Shown here: positions 1 through 11,110 of the stretch, in pieces
Layout: every line of letters starts with the position of its first letter
Numbering within the stretch: position 1 is the first letter of the stretch
NCBI RefSeq assembly: GCF_002288925.2
Contig: NW_022098036.1
Location: forward strand, 40,458,614-40,522,613
Direction of reading: 5' to 3'
DNA: 64,000 nt
DNA from: Delphinapterus leucas
Lineage: Eukaryota > Chordata > Mammalia > Artiodactyla > Monodontidae
Program-made: the position numbers and the translations under genes
The notes under the pieces: generated by a model
What the model was told of the DNA's origin: nothing
Databases searched by the model: none
What the model saw: the letters and a program-made list of their open reading frames with translations, nothing else

Positions 1-1413
1 GTGAAGCTATCTGGTCCTGGACTTTTGTTTGTTGGAAGATTTTTAATAACCATTTCAATTTCAGTGCTTGTGATTTGTCTGTTTATATTTTCTATTTCTT
101 CCTGGTTCAGTCTCAGCAGGTTGTGCATTTCTAAGAATTTGTCCATTTCTTCCAGGTTGTCCATTTTATTGGCATATAGTTGCTTGTAGTAATCTCTCAT
201 GATCCTTTGTATTTCTGCAGTGTCAGTTGTGCCTTCTCCTTTTTCATTTCTAATTCTATTGATTTGGGTCTTCTTCTCTTTTGTCTTGATGAGTCTGGCT
301 AATAGTTTATCAATTTTGTTTATCTTTTCAAAGAACCAACTTTTAGTTTTATTGATCTTTGCTATCATTTCCTTCATTTCTTTTTCATTTATTTCTGATC
401 TGATTTTATGATTTCTTTCCTTCTGCTAACTTTGGGGGTTTTTTTTCTTCTTCTTTCTCTAATTGCTTTAGGTGTACATATAGGTTGTTTATTTGAGATT
501 TTTCTTGTTTCTTAAGGTAGGATTGTATTGCTATAAACTTCCCTGTTAGAACTGCTTTTGCTGCATCCCATAGATTTTGGGTCATCGTGGTTTCATTGTC
601 ATTTGTTTCTAGGTATTTTTTGATTTCTTCAATGATCTCTTGTTTATTTAGTAGCATATTGTTTAGCCTCCATGTGTTTGTGTTTTTTACGTTTTTTACC
701 CTGTAATTGATTTCTAATCTCATAGCATTGTGGACAGAAAAGAAGCTTGATATGATTTCAATTTTCTTAAATTTATTGAGGCTTGATTTGTGACCCACGT
801 TGTGATCTATCCTGGAGAATGTTCCATGCACACTTGAGCAGAAAGTGTAATCTGCTGTTTTTGGATGGAATGTCCTATAAGTATCAATTAAAGCTATCTG
901 GTCTATTGTGTCATTTAAAGCTTGTGTTTCCTTATTAATTTTCTGTTTGGAGGATCTGTCCATTGGTGTAAGTGAGGTGTTAAAGTCCCCCACTATTTTT
1001 GTGTTACTGTCGATTTCCTCTTTTATAGCTGTTAACAGTTGCCTTATGTATTGAGGTGCTCCTATGTTGGGTGTATATATATTTATAATTGTTATATCTT
1101 CTTGGATTGATCCCTTGACCATTATGTAGTGGCCTTTCTTGTCTCTTGTAACATTCTTTATTTTAATGTGTATTTTATCTGATATGAGTATTGCTACTCC
1201 AGGTTTCTTTTGATTTCCATTTGCATGGAATATCTTTTTCCATCCCCTCACTTTCAGTCTGTATGTGTCCCTAGGTCTGAAGTGGGTCTCTTGTAGACAG
1301 CACATATACAGCTCTTGTTTTTGTATCTATTCAGCCTGTCTGTGTCTTTTGGTTGGAGCATTTAATCCATTTACATTTAAGGTAATTATCAATATATATG
1401 TTCCTATTACCAT
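1..1413 (-). pseudogene. L1 ORF2 remnant: endonuclease domain and start of reverse transcriptase
   Basis: ORF2 would start at the ATG at 1413-1411, about 58 bases after the ORF1 stop, the usual L1 spacing. Codon 29 (1329-1327) is a TAG stop where L1 normally has a tryptophan. The longest open stretch (1305-406, 299 residues) is the APE-type endonuclease that nicks target DNA. It shows the LQETHF segment, GDFN and SRIDH. The late SDHN motif reads SVHN, because the aspartate codon is GTC at 735-733, so the nuclease would probably be inactive even without the stop. A frameshift lies near the T-run at 437-446. From there to base 1 the linker and early RT continue in another frame. Confidence 0.9.
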
Positions 1414-1471
1414 TTTCTTAATTGTTTTGGGTTTGTTATTGTAGGTCTTTTCCTTCTCTTGTGTTTTCTGC

Positions 1472-2365
1472 CTAGAGAAGTTCCTTTAGCATTTGTTGTA
1501 AAGCTGGTTTGGTGGTGCTGAATTCTCTTAGCTTTTGGTTTTCTCTAAGGTTTTAATTTCTCCATCGAATCTGAATGAGATCCTTGCCAGGTAGAGTGAT
1601 CTTGGTTGTAGGTTTTTCCCTTTCATCACTTTAAATATGTCCTGCTACTCCCTTCTGGGTTGCAGAGTTTCTGCTGAAAGATCAGCTGTTAACCTTCTGG
1701 TGATTCCCCTGTATGTTAATTGTTCCTTTTCCCTTGCTGCTTTTAATATTTTTTCTTTGTATTTCATTTTTGATAGTTTGATTAATATGTGTCTTGGCAT
1801 GTTTCTCCTTAGATTTATCCTGTATGGGACTCTCTGTGCTTCCTGGACTTGATTAACTATCTCCTTTCCCATTTAGGGAAGTTTTCACCTATAATCTCTT
1901 CAAATATTTTCTCAATCCCTTTTTTTTTTTCTCTTCTTCTTCTCGGACCCCTATAATTCAAATGTTGGTGCATTTAATGTTGTCCCAGAGGTCTCTGAGA
2001 CTGTCCTCAGTTCTTTTCATTCTTTTTTCTTTATTCCACTCTGTGGTAGTTATTTCCACTGTTTTATCTTCCAGGTCAATTATCCGTTCTTCTGCCTCAG
2101 TTATTCTGCTATTGATTCCTTCTAGAGAATTTTTAATTTCATTTATTGTGTTGTTCATCATTGTTTGTTTGCTCTTTAGTTCTTCTAGGTCCTTGTTAAA
2201 CGTTTTTTGTGTTTTCTCCATTCTGTTTCCAAGATTTTGGATCATCTTTACTATCATTATTCTGAATTCTTTTTCATGTAGACTGCCTATTTCCTCCTCA
2301 TTTGTTTGCTCTGGTGGGTTTTTACCTTGCTCCTTCATCTGCTCTGTATTTGACTGTCTTCTCAT
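1472..2365 (-). pseudogene. L1 ORF1 remnant: RNA-binding chaperone
   Basis: ORF1p is the trimeric RNA-binding protein of the L1 particle. The start at 2365 gives a charged N-terminus and a coiled-coil segment rich in heptad-like I/L/K/E residues (2365-1958, 135 residues). A frameshift near the T-run at 1920-1932 moves the RNA-binding part into another frame (1872-1645, with the LRRNMPRHILIKL-like stretch). A TAG stop then replaces a tryptophan codon after QPRRE. A further frameshift occurs near 1540. The original stop is at about 1472-1474. The order of parts and the spacing to ORF2 make the call secure, and the gene is broken in at least three places. Confidence 0.88.
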
Positions 2366-4491
2366 TTTGCTTAACTTACTGTGTTTGGGGTCTCCTTTTT
2401 GCAGGCTGCATGTTTGTAGTTCCTGTTGTTTTTGGTGTCTGCTCCCAGTGGGTAAGGTTGGTTCAGTGTGTTGTGTAGGCTTCCAGGTGGAGGGGACTGG
2501 TGCCTCTGTTCTGGTGGATGAGGCTGGTTCTTGTCTTTCTGGTGGTCAGGACCACATCCAGTGGTGTGTTTGTGAACTTAATGTGATTTTAGGCAGCCTC
2601 TCTGCTAACAGGTGGGGTTGTGCTCTCTTGCTCGTTGTTTGGCATAGGGTGTGCAGCACTGTAGCTTGCTGGTCATTGAGTGGAGCTGGGTCTTAGCCTT
2701 GAGATGGAGATCTCTGGGGGAGCTTTCACCATTTGATATTACATGGGGTTGGGAGGTCTCTGGTGGACCAATATCCTGTACTTGGCTCTTCCACCTCAAA
2801 GCATCAGTCCTGAAACCAGCCAGAGCACCAAGGCCCTGTTCAGCCACATGGCTCAGAAGAAAAGGGAGAAAAGAAAGAAAGAAAGAAAAATAAATAAATA
2901 AAATAAAGTTATTAAAAGAGAAAAAAATTATTAAAAATAAAATTATTAAAGGTAATAAAAGAAAAGAGAGAAAGAAAGAAGAGAGCAACCAAACCAAAAA
3001 ACAAATACAGCAATGATAACAAGCACTAAAGACTATATTAAAAAAAAAGAAAGAAAAACAGTCTGTACCCTAAGACAAATGGCAAAAGCAAAGCTATTCA
3101 GACAATATCACACAAAGAAGCATGCACATACACACTCACAAAAAGAAAAAAAGGAAATATATATATATATTTGAAAAAAAAGAAAAAGGAAGAGAGAAAT
3201 GAAATCCTTAAACAAATCTGCCAATGATAATAAGCTCTAAATACTAAACTAAGATAAACATAAAACCAGAAACAAATTAGAGGCAGAAAGCAAACCCCAA
3301 GTCTCTAGTTGCTCCTAAAGTCCACCGCCTCAATTTTGGGATGATTCGTTGTCTATTCATGTATTCCAGAGATGCAGGGTACATCACGTTGATTGTGGAG
3401 ATTTAATCTGCTGCTCCTGAGGCTGCTGGGGGAGATTTCCCTTTCTCTTCTTTGTTTGCACAGATCCTGGGGTTCAGCTTTGGATTTGGCTCCGCCTCTG
3501 CGTGTAGGTCACCTGAGGGCTTCTGTTGTTCGCTCAGACAGGACGGGGTTAAAGTAGCAGCTGATTAGGGGCCCCTGGCTCGCTCAGACAGGGGGAGGGA
3601 GGGGTATGGAGTGTGGGGCAAGCCTGCGGCGGCAGAGGCCGGAATGACATTGCACCAGCCTGAGGTGCCCCTGGATGCTGGGACCCTGGCAGTGGCGGGC
3701 TGCACAGGCTCCTGGGAGGAGAGGTGTGGATAGTGACCTGTGCTCGCACAGAGGCTTCTTGGTGGTTGCAGCTGCAGACTTAGCATCTCATGCCTGTCTC
3801 TGGTGTCCGCACTGATAGCCGTGGCTCAGGCCCATCCCTGGAGCTCGTTTAGGCGGTGCTCAGAATCCCCTCTCTTCGCACACCCCAAAACAATGGTCTC
3901 TTTCCTCTTAGGCAATTCCAGACTTTTTCCCAAACTCCCTCCTGGCTAGCTGTGGTGCACTAGCCCCCTTTGGGCTGTGTTCATGCAGCCAACCCCAGTC
4001 CTCTGCCTGGGATCTGACCTCCGAAGCTGGAGCCTCAGCTCCCAGCCCCTACCTGCCCTGGCGGGTGAGAGACAAGCCTCTCAGGCTGGTGAGAGCTGGT
4101 CAGCACCACTCCTCTGTGAGGGAATCTCTTTGCTTTGCCCTCTGCACCCCTATTGCTGCGCTGTCCCCCATGGCTCCGAAGCTTCCCCCCCTCACCCCCC
4201 CGTCCCTGCCAGTGAAGGGGCTTCCTAGTGTGTGGAAACTTTTCCTCCTTCATAGCTCCCTCCCCGAGGTTCAGGTCCTGTCCCTATTCTTTTGTTTCTG
4301 TTTTTCCTTTTTCCTTTTTCCCTACCCAGGTGTGTGTGGAGTTTCTTGCCTTTTGGGAAGTCTGAGGCCTTCTGCCAGTGTTCAGTAGGTGTTCTGTAGG
4401 AGTTGTTGAACATGTAGATGTAGTTTTGATGTATTTGTGCACAGGAAGGTGATCTCCACGTCTTACTCCTCAGCCATCTTGAAGGCGCCCT
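2366..4491 (-). promoter_or_regulatory. L1 5'UTR with internal promoter
   Basis: About 2.1 kb upstream of ORF1 form the 5'UTR, which in L1 carries an internal pol II promoter and often an antisense promoter. The 5' edge at 4491-4471 reads, on the minus strand, a CAAGATGGCTG motif. This is a YY1-like site at the place where YY1 fixes L1 transcription starts. The portion 3400-4490 is GC-rich with scattered CpG, unlike the surrounding DNA. The portion 2866-3195 is almost pure A/G/T on the plus strand (GAAA and AATAAA-like runs). The open frames here (such as 3549-3949 and 3977-4388) are composition artefacts. Confidence 0.8.
2866..3195. repeat. A/G-rich low-complexity tract inside L1 5'UTR
   Basis: Plus-strand sequence is dominated by A with GAAA, AAATAA and AGAAAG runs and a short (AT)n at about 3158-3170. 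It is poly-pyrimidine on the L1 sense strand. It could be part of this L1 family's 5'UTR or an old A-rich insertion. Confidence 0.7.
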
Positions 4492-6929
4492 CAATAGTAT
4501 CATTCTTATATTAACCCTGGAACTAATTCTAATCTATTTCTTGCCCATTAGATGCTCCTGGACTTCTTTTTATCATGTTACTATTTTAAGGGAACAAACC
4601 CTTTTTATTTCATTTGTTCAGATATGTTAGAATATTTTGTTAATCATACATAATATATATTGTCTAGTATTGTCACTATAGATTATAATTATTATACACA
4701 AAAATGTATTCAATATAGTTAATATATTACACTTAAGGTTATTTATACATATAAACATAATATATACATATATGTACAAAATTATATGTATGTGTATATC
4801 ATACATCATTCTAATCATTCTAATAAGCTACCTCCTAAAAAGGGAGGATCACACATATTTGAAGTTTCAGAGACCTCACTCAAATGATAGAAAAGAAATA
4901 AAAATATTACCAACCATGTAAAAGAGTTAGAGTAGGGAACAAGGGTGAATAGAAGAATTCAACATTTTAGCACAGGGAAAGAATGTAGGTGAGTGGTAAT
5001 TGGCAGAGCAGAGCAAAGTGCAAAGTAAGTGACTGCCAAGAGAATTCACAGGAAAAACCAGGTAACTCACCTTGAAGACTTCCTTAGAAACTCTACTGAA
5101 TATGCCAGGAGTATGGAAGGGCATGATGGTGCAAAGGGCTGAAAACAGAAGAATAGGTGAAATCTCACTATACAAAATAAGATGCCTATATTTAAACCTT
5201 CTACCTCACAGGAGGATAAAGGATAATTTGTTTATTGTTTATTCATGAAAATTTTACCTTATTCAGATACACCAGACATACTGTAATGAAAGAGTGAGTA
5301 TGTAGACCAAGAAAAAGGGCATTAAATGAAAGTTTATATATTGAATTATGTGAAACCTCAGCTCTGCTTTTTCTCCCTGATCCCATAACACTAGTTGCCA
5401 AGCATATATCCCATTTTCCTCCCCCCTTCAGTTGAGGTATTGGATGATTCTCTTCTGGAGAAGTAGAATTACCTCAAAGAATAGTCATCCCATTATCTAC
5501 AAGGGATTCATTGAAAAAGTATGTGGCTATCCTATAATAAATCCCAGTCAAGCCCTACCATGTATCCAGAGCTCCCAATCATCTTTTTAGTTCCCAACTA
5601 CATTGACGAAATTACCTCAAAATTTGATAGGTGGACAAAGCTATTGTGAAATATTCACAATTCAATTATATATTATTTTATTATATATATATATACTTAT
5701 GAGCCAAAGAGTATAAAAGAATACATCCAGTTAAATAGAAAATTAATTTACATATTTTAGGATATCATAGCATTCATATATTTTTGCATCATTTGAAAAA
5801 GATTTGATGTAGCTGAAAAGCTGAAGAAATGTAAAAATCTAATAATCAGCTGGGTGAGGAACTTCAGATTTCTGAAGTAGAGAGAAAAATGAGTTGTATA
5901 TGAATGTAAAATTGCCTAATAAATGCAAAGACACTGATTTTACTCAAGACCAACCCCTGTTAAAATTTTGAAGCCCCAAATGAAGCAACTATAAAATAGT
6001 AAGTAATTTCAATTAACTGAGAAGAACTGTCTTTCTTAGTATATAAACCATAGTAAAGGCACATTTGTGTTCATAAGGAAACTGTGTATTGACGTTATTG
6101 CTCAAGTTGATAAGGTTTACTGGAGTAGCTTACAAGCAGAGAACTCTGTAGCAAAGTGCATACAATTCTTTGATGTCTTATTATCTCAGAAAAGCTTGCT
6201 TAGGCCTATCAGCGAAAGACAACATGGAAGACAGTCAATAGAGGGGCCCATTTCTACATCCCTGCACACAATCATAAGGGAGGTGGAAACGGGCTGGGAA
6301 CATCTAATTGACTATATAACAATAGGAACTTCCTGATGGAGGAAAATCCTTGCTGGGAAGGTGGAGCATCTGGGGAAACTTGTGCTTTTCTACTGTGCTG
6401 CTTTAATCCTACTGAGTTTTATATCTGCCAAGATGTAGAAAGGGAGAAAGGAATGAGGCTGCTTGGATTACCTCACTTATGGTATTTGATGCACCTGTGA
6501 TCTTTAAGAGACTTTGGCCTATTAGAGTGACAGCCTTGAAATTACTGTTAAATAACTGCTTTAGTTTTTTGATTTAAAGATGTAATCTTATTAAGTGTAC
6601 CCTCAGTATCAAACTCTGAGAGAATTTTAATCATATTCATAAGTTTATTTTATTAGATTTATGAATCATTTAAATACACAGGAATGTTTTGTTTGAATCA
6701 GACAATTGAAGTAATTTAGAAGGAAATTGAAAATATTACATATATAAATGCAATTTAAAGTTCACAATTAACATCATTTGAAACTGAACACGTTATTCAA
6801 AAACTTTTAAATTTACAAATGACTTGTAAAATGTATTTAAAAACAAAGAAATTAAAATGATAACATTAATAAGCTAAATATTAATTATTAAAAAATAAAA
6901 TAGAGTTTTATGAATGCAAGATAACCCTT
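4492..6929. other. Unassigned AT-rich intergenic sequence
   Basis: I recognise no gene or repeat family here. Very AT-rich stretches occur at 4640-4815 and 5665-5700, where simple TA/ATAT runs alternate with T-rich sequence. The open frames at 4927-5175 and 6067-6336 are short, lack family resemblance and have no splice or promoter context. The segment 6180-6440 is more GC-balanced and might be an old LTR or MER element, but I could not name it. Confidence 0.5.
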
Positions 6930-7445
6930 GAAGCCACAAAATTCTCACAACCAGAAACATGGATACCCAGATACGAAATATGAAGGAAGTGTCCAATATG
7001 AAAATAGCCTCCAACAAACAAACAGGAAAACAGAAAAGAAAGAGAAACTACAAGTAGTAGAATGACACCTTAAGAAAACCATAAACAAAATCATCATAAA
7101 GAAGAACAAGTTATCATGGGAAAGGAAAAAAATGAATAGAACAAATAAGATCTTTTGTGAATTTAAATATGATAGTCAATTTTTTCAACAAAGAGTTGAA
7201 ATATAAAGCAAGCCAATTAGACAAAGAGATGAAAAAGTGGAAAAGAAGAAGAAAATCAAGAGAGCAATTATGAAAATACAAAAATTACATTCTTAAGACT
7301 TCTACTTCTGGCAGATCTATAGTTTCAGCACAAGCAGAAAGTGAAGGATAAGGTAGATTTTAAATATCCAGATTAAGCATTGAAGAATGCTCCAACACAG
7401 AATCAATCTGCAAAAGCTACAAGAGAATTTTTGTTACAGTTATTT

Positions 7446-7501
7446 TTTTGTGTTTTTTTTTTAACATCTTTACTGGAGTATAATTGCTTTACAATGTTGT
7501 G
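7446..7501 (-). mobile_element. Very short L1 3'-end insertion
   Basis: A T-run (7452-7462) is followed by the TATAATTGCTTTACAATGTT-like 3' end of the L1 family also seen at 44160-44210. On the minus strand this is the last ~40 bases of the L1 3'UTR plus its A tail. Severe 5' truncation explains the size. I found no clean target-site duplication. Confidence 0.7.
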
Positions 7502-7660
7502 TGGAGTTTTTTGACCACAGGCATTCAGGGAAATCTTCCCCAAAACACTAGCTGACAAGTTCAAAGAACAGAAACTTCAATGACAACACATAACAGTGAA
7601 TGTACACTTTACAAAATAGTTTAGAGAAGTCAGTAAAAAAAACTACTACAATCACAGCAA

Positions 7661-7712
7661 GCAACAAAATCCCTGAGGAGAGGGAAGCAACAAAATCCCT
7701 GAGGAGAGGGAA
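7661..7712. repeat. 26-bp perfect tandem duplication
   Basis: The unit starting GCAACAAAATCCCTGAGGAG occurs twice back to back (7661-7686 and 7687-7712) with no mismatch. The surrounding old repeat is heavily mutated, so the duplication must be much younger than its host sequence. Confidence 0.95.
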
Positions 7713-8443
7713 GAATCTGATTTCCAGAATTAGCATATTGTATTATTCAAAAATATTCCATTTCAGCAAAAAAATTATGAAATATGCAAAGAAGTAAGAA
7801 AGTATGGCCAGTTTACGGGAGATATTAACAGAAACTGTTCCTGAAGAAGCACAGACAGTAGACTTACTAGAAAGGTAAGTATGTAATCTTACCTTTACAT
7901 CAAGTATGTAAAATATGCTCTAAAACTAAAACAAATTATGAATAAGAAGCTGAAGGAAACAGGGGAATGATGTCTCAAGAAACAGAATAATACCAAGAGA
8001 CAGAAATTATTAAAAGAGATAAAACAGAAATTCTGGAGTTAAAAAGTAAAATAACTAAAATAAATTCAATAGCAGATTTGAGTATACAGAAGAAAAAAAA
8101 CAGCAAAGTTGATTATAGGTTCATTTAAATTATCCAGCCTGAAGAACAGAAAGGACAAAGAATGAAGAAAAATGAACAGGGCCAAAGAGACTGTGGGATA
8201 CCATTAAGCATAACAACATATGAATAATTGAATTCCAAGAGGAGGGGAGACACGGAACAGAGTAGCAAAAAAATATTTAAGAAAATAATGACCCCAAACT
8301 GCCCATATTTGATAATACAGGAATCTGGAGCTCTAAGAAGTTCAACAAACTCATAGAAGGATGAACACAAAGAGAATCACACCAAGACATATTATAGTCC
8401 TAATTATATACGTGGAAATATATATCTTACAGTAGGTATTCCA

Positions 8444-8820
8444 TGTTTTATTCGATTTTATGTGCTTTTAAGACTCAACCCTCCCTCTTCTCCTTCAGTC
8501 ACACAATGAGCAGACTGATAAGAAAACCTGGAGCTCCTTTCTTCAGTGGCAGATGGAGATTCAAACCATTGAAGCACCACCCAATTGCAGGAACCCTCAA
8601 TCTGGTCCCAAAGACTAACCACAATAAAAATCACAAGCAAGTCTTATTTCTTTATTCTCTGAAGTCGTTTTTGGACCTCCTTCGAAAGTCTGCCCTATTC
8701 TCTCCCAAAAGCCTCATTTTGTATGTAGTCAGTATTTTCACACACTCTTCATGTGAATGTGGCATCATCAGTCTTGACATCGGAATCAAATCGTGAGTCT
8801 ATACTGATTATGGATAGACA
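8444..8820 (+). repeat. 5' LTR of the endogenous retrovirus
   Basis: It aligns over most of its length with 12406-12768. It starts near a TG and ends near ACA at 8820. The AATAAA at 8623-8628 sits where the 3' copy has one, marking the LTR polyadenylation signal. The 117-residue open frame across it (8443-8796) has no counterpart in the other LTR and is not a gene. Confidence 0.72.
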
Positions 8821-9002
8821 CAACCCATTGGTATTATGAGCAAAATGCCTGCTACCACCAGGAGTCTGGTTCTTTTGCTTCAGTTTGCTTACTGGCTTTG
8901 CTGCCTGATGGTACACATGCATTTTGATCTGCTCTCTCCTGGCTAGCTTGGTGCTTTAAGCTTTGCTGCTTTGTACAATATTTGCTGTGTTTTATTAGGG
9001 TT

Positions 9003-9386
9003 CTATGCTATGGATTTCAAGTTAGTATCCCCACAGAAATTTATATGTTGAAACTCTAATTTCCAATATAATGGTATTTGGAGGTGTGACCTTTGGGAGT
9101 TAATTAGTGTTAGATGAGTTCATGAGGGTAGGGCTTTTCTGTTTGGATTAATGACCTTATAAAAAGAGGAAGAGACAGAAGATCTCTCTCTTCATACATG
9201 CACTGCATGCATGCATGAAGGAAGGCCATGTGAGAACATAACCAAAAAGAAAACTCTCACCAAGAACCCAACCATGCAGGCCCCCTGATCTCAGACTTCC
9301 AGACTCCAGAACTGTGAGAAATGTTTGTTTTTAAAGCTACCCAGTCTACGATATTCTGTTATAGAAGCTTGAACTTAGACAGTCTA
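9003..9386 (+). mobile_element. MLT1-type LTR (ERVL-MaLR)
   Basis: The order of landmarks is that of MLT1. They are a start near GCTATGGATT, then TATATGTTGAAACTCTAATT, GGTATTTGGAGGTGTGACCT, the GACCTTATAAAAAGAGGAAG promoter segment, GGCCATGTGAGAACATA, CAGACTCCAGAACTGTGAGA and the CCCAGTCTACGATATTCTGT end. It lies within the interior of the other retrovirus, as a solo LTR that either inserted there or came from a complex rearrangement. Confidence 0.85.
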
Positions 9387-9478
9387 TCACAGATATAACC
9401 AAACTAAGTTCAATAGTTAGTTTGCATTTAAGGACAAAGGTATAGGATTGGGAGACACCTAAAAGTAGTGCCTCAGGC

Positions 9479-9503
9479 TCTCTCTCTCTCTCTCTCTCCC
9501 TAT

Positions 9504-9554
<51 letters not shown>
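9479..9554. repeat. Compound microsatellite (CT)n-(AT)n-(GT)n
   Basis: A (CT) run at 9479-9498 is followed by (AT) at about 9504-9520 and (GT)17 at 9521-9554. It is likely to be polymorphic in length. Alternating AT and GT tracts can adopt non-B DNA. Confidence 0.97.
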
Positions 9555-9555
<1 letters not shown>

Positions 9556-10730
9556 TTAGATTGAATCATGTGTCTCAATTCCATTGTAAGCTATGGCTGA
9601 CACTAGGCTCAGGGGAAAGACTTTTAATCTGTGACTGATTGCTTATGTTAAAGAAGGCATTGCCCCTATTCTGTAGAGCACTACACCCTGTGCTACATAT
9701 AGGCCCATTGGATGGTTATTCATGTGGAAGAAGAACAGACCCTATTTGAGCATAGGTTACTATTTGAAGATTTGAATTGTTGAGGTTCATGATCCTAAAG
9801 TAGATGACTTATTAGGATCTTATGGATTTCCTTTGCTTCTGCGGCCACTGCCTATGTCTCTATCTCCACAGAAGATCCTGATGCCCAAGGTTATAAGGGA
9901 AAAAAAAAACAGGTACCCCTGTGGATCAGAAAGGGGGTTAGTTCAAACCCTATTTTGTCCCAGCATCCTTAAAGAAATCACTGATATGGAGGAGGCTCCT
10001 AACCCTCCTCCAATCAAATAAAGACCCTCAAATCAATACTGATTTGAAGTCTCTTTAAAAGCACCTTATAACAGAGTATAAAGGACCACCTCCACCACAA
10101 CATATATCTAGTATAGAGAAAAAAGGAAGTGTGGGAGGAAAAACAAAGAAACCTGGGTACTGGAGGAGAAAACAAACAACTGAAACTGAGGTCCCAATTG
10201 AAATCCAAAATTTACTAACGTAATTTATAGGACAAAAATATAGAAGGATGCTTATTGGTTTTTTCCATCTCTATAATTTGACAACAGGTTATGAATTAAC
10301 TTTAACATCTACTAAAATGCACCAATTGGCAAATATCTTGGTCTTAATTAAAATTGTGACTAAACTAATTTTACCCAGGGGCGTCTCACTAAATTTAAAT
10401 GGGGTACCCCCTATACTCTTAGGGCAATTACCAAATATAAAATAGAGAACAAATATATATTCCTTATGTTAACCGTAAGAACTATTACTTTGCCTAAATT
10501 CTCTATGGTCATAGCATCTATTGTGCTAAAATATCACATAGTGCACATGAATACTCTGACCCAATAAATTATATAAATTAAAATTAAATAGAGTCTTTAC
10601 CACTTAAAAATTGTTTTGGTAAAGGGAGACCCAGTGAATATACCCCTTCTGCCTCAGTTAAAATAACTAATATGACACAATGTAAATTAAACCAAGGTAT
10701 ACAAGGATTGAACTCATACAGAACTTTTAA
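9555..10730 (+). other. Retroviral interior, region not resolved
   Basis: This stretch lies between the microsatellite and the reverse transcriptase relic, so it should correspond to leader, gag and protease. Short open pieces occur at 9833-10021 and 10248-10445, each ended by stops. I see no clear nucleocapsid zinc knuckle or protease active-site motif. Most of gag may be deleted. Confidence 0.4.
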
Positions 10731-10734
10731 AGAA

Positions 10735-11110
10735 AGTGTGATTATCCTCACCACATCTCCATATGATAGCCCAATTTGGCCTATTCTTTAACGTACAATG
10801 AAAGAGTACCATCCCATAGTGGATTACCACAACCTTAATGCTGTGGGCCCTATTAAGGCCTCCTTACCCAATGTTTTTGAAATTTGAAATTACTGATTCT
10901 ATCCAGTCACCAATTGGTAAACATTTTGCTATTACAGATTTGGCTAATATGCTCTGTTCAGTGCTTGCTTCCACAATCTTTCAGTCACAATTTGCCTTAA
11001 CTTTTTTGCCAGCTTTACAGACGTATAATTGACATGATTTGATACAGGTTTCTATTACAAAATGCCTTCACTTCTGGAGGGACCTAAATATACCTTTGCA
11101 GGCAACATGT
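10735..11110 (+). pseudogene. Retroviral pol relic: reverse transcriptase N-terminal part
   Basis: Translation in shifting frames gives an SPYDSPIWP segment, then VDYHNLNAV, then a conserved KASLPN-type stretch and a degraded LANM-type segment. These are the finger and palm landmarks of retroviral reverse transcriptase in the right order. Stops and frameshifts occur every 20-60 codons. The catalytic YxDD box is not visible, so the domain is incomplete. It lies upstream of the RNase H relic in the same orientation, as expected for pol. Confidence 0.7.

Larger units (their letters stand above)
1..4491 (-). mobile_element. LINE-1 retrotransposon, 5' half, running off the left edge
   Basis: An L1 element lies on the minus strand. 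Its 5' end is at about 4491, and the 5'UTR, ORF1 and the first part of ORF2 follow leftwards until the window ends inside the reverse transcriptase region. The order 5'UTR, ORF1, spacer, ORF2 is complete, so this copy was not 5'-truncated, which is uncommon among L1 insertions. The left edge repeats the same RT segment seen at about 46885 in another L1. ORF1 and ORF2 both carry stops and frameshifts, so the copy is dead. The 3' end and target-site duplications lie outside or could not be paired. Confidence 0.93.
6930..8425 (+). mobile_element. Ancient L1 (L1M-type) 5' region and ORF1 fragment
   Basis: From about 7785 to 8425 the plus strand matches the coiled-coil to RNA-binding region of old mammalian L1 ORF1. 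A run of AGAACAGAAAGGACAAAGAA-like sequence is followed by the segment on conserved phrases about the CATATTATAGTCC end of ORF1. It has many stops. The stretch 6930-7440 is equally A-rich and probably the same element further upstream, but this is less certain. A short L1 3' end (7446-7501) and a 26-bp tandem duplication (7661-7712) interrupt it. The retroviral LTR starts right after it at 8444. Confidence 0.65.

Noticed and set aside
2605..4503. Several overlapping GC-rich or low-complexity open frames on both strands
   Set aside because: They fall inside the L1 5'UTR. Stop codons are rare there because of base composition.
8443..8796. 117-residue open frame on the plus strand
   Set aside because: It lies wholly within the 5' LTR. 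The matching 3' LTR does not keep the frame.
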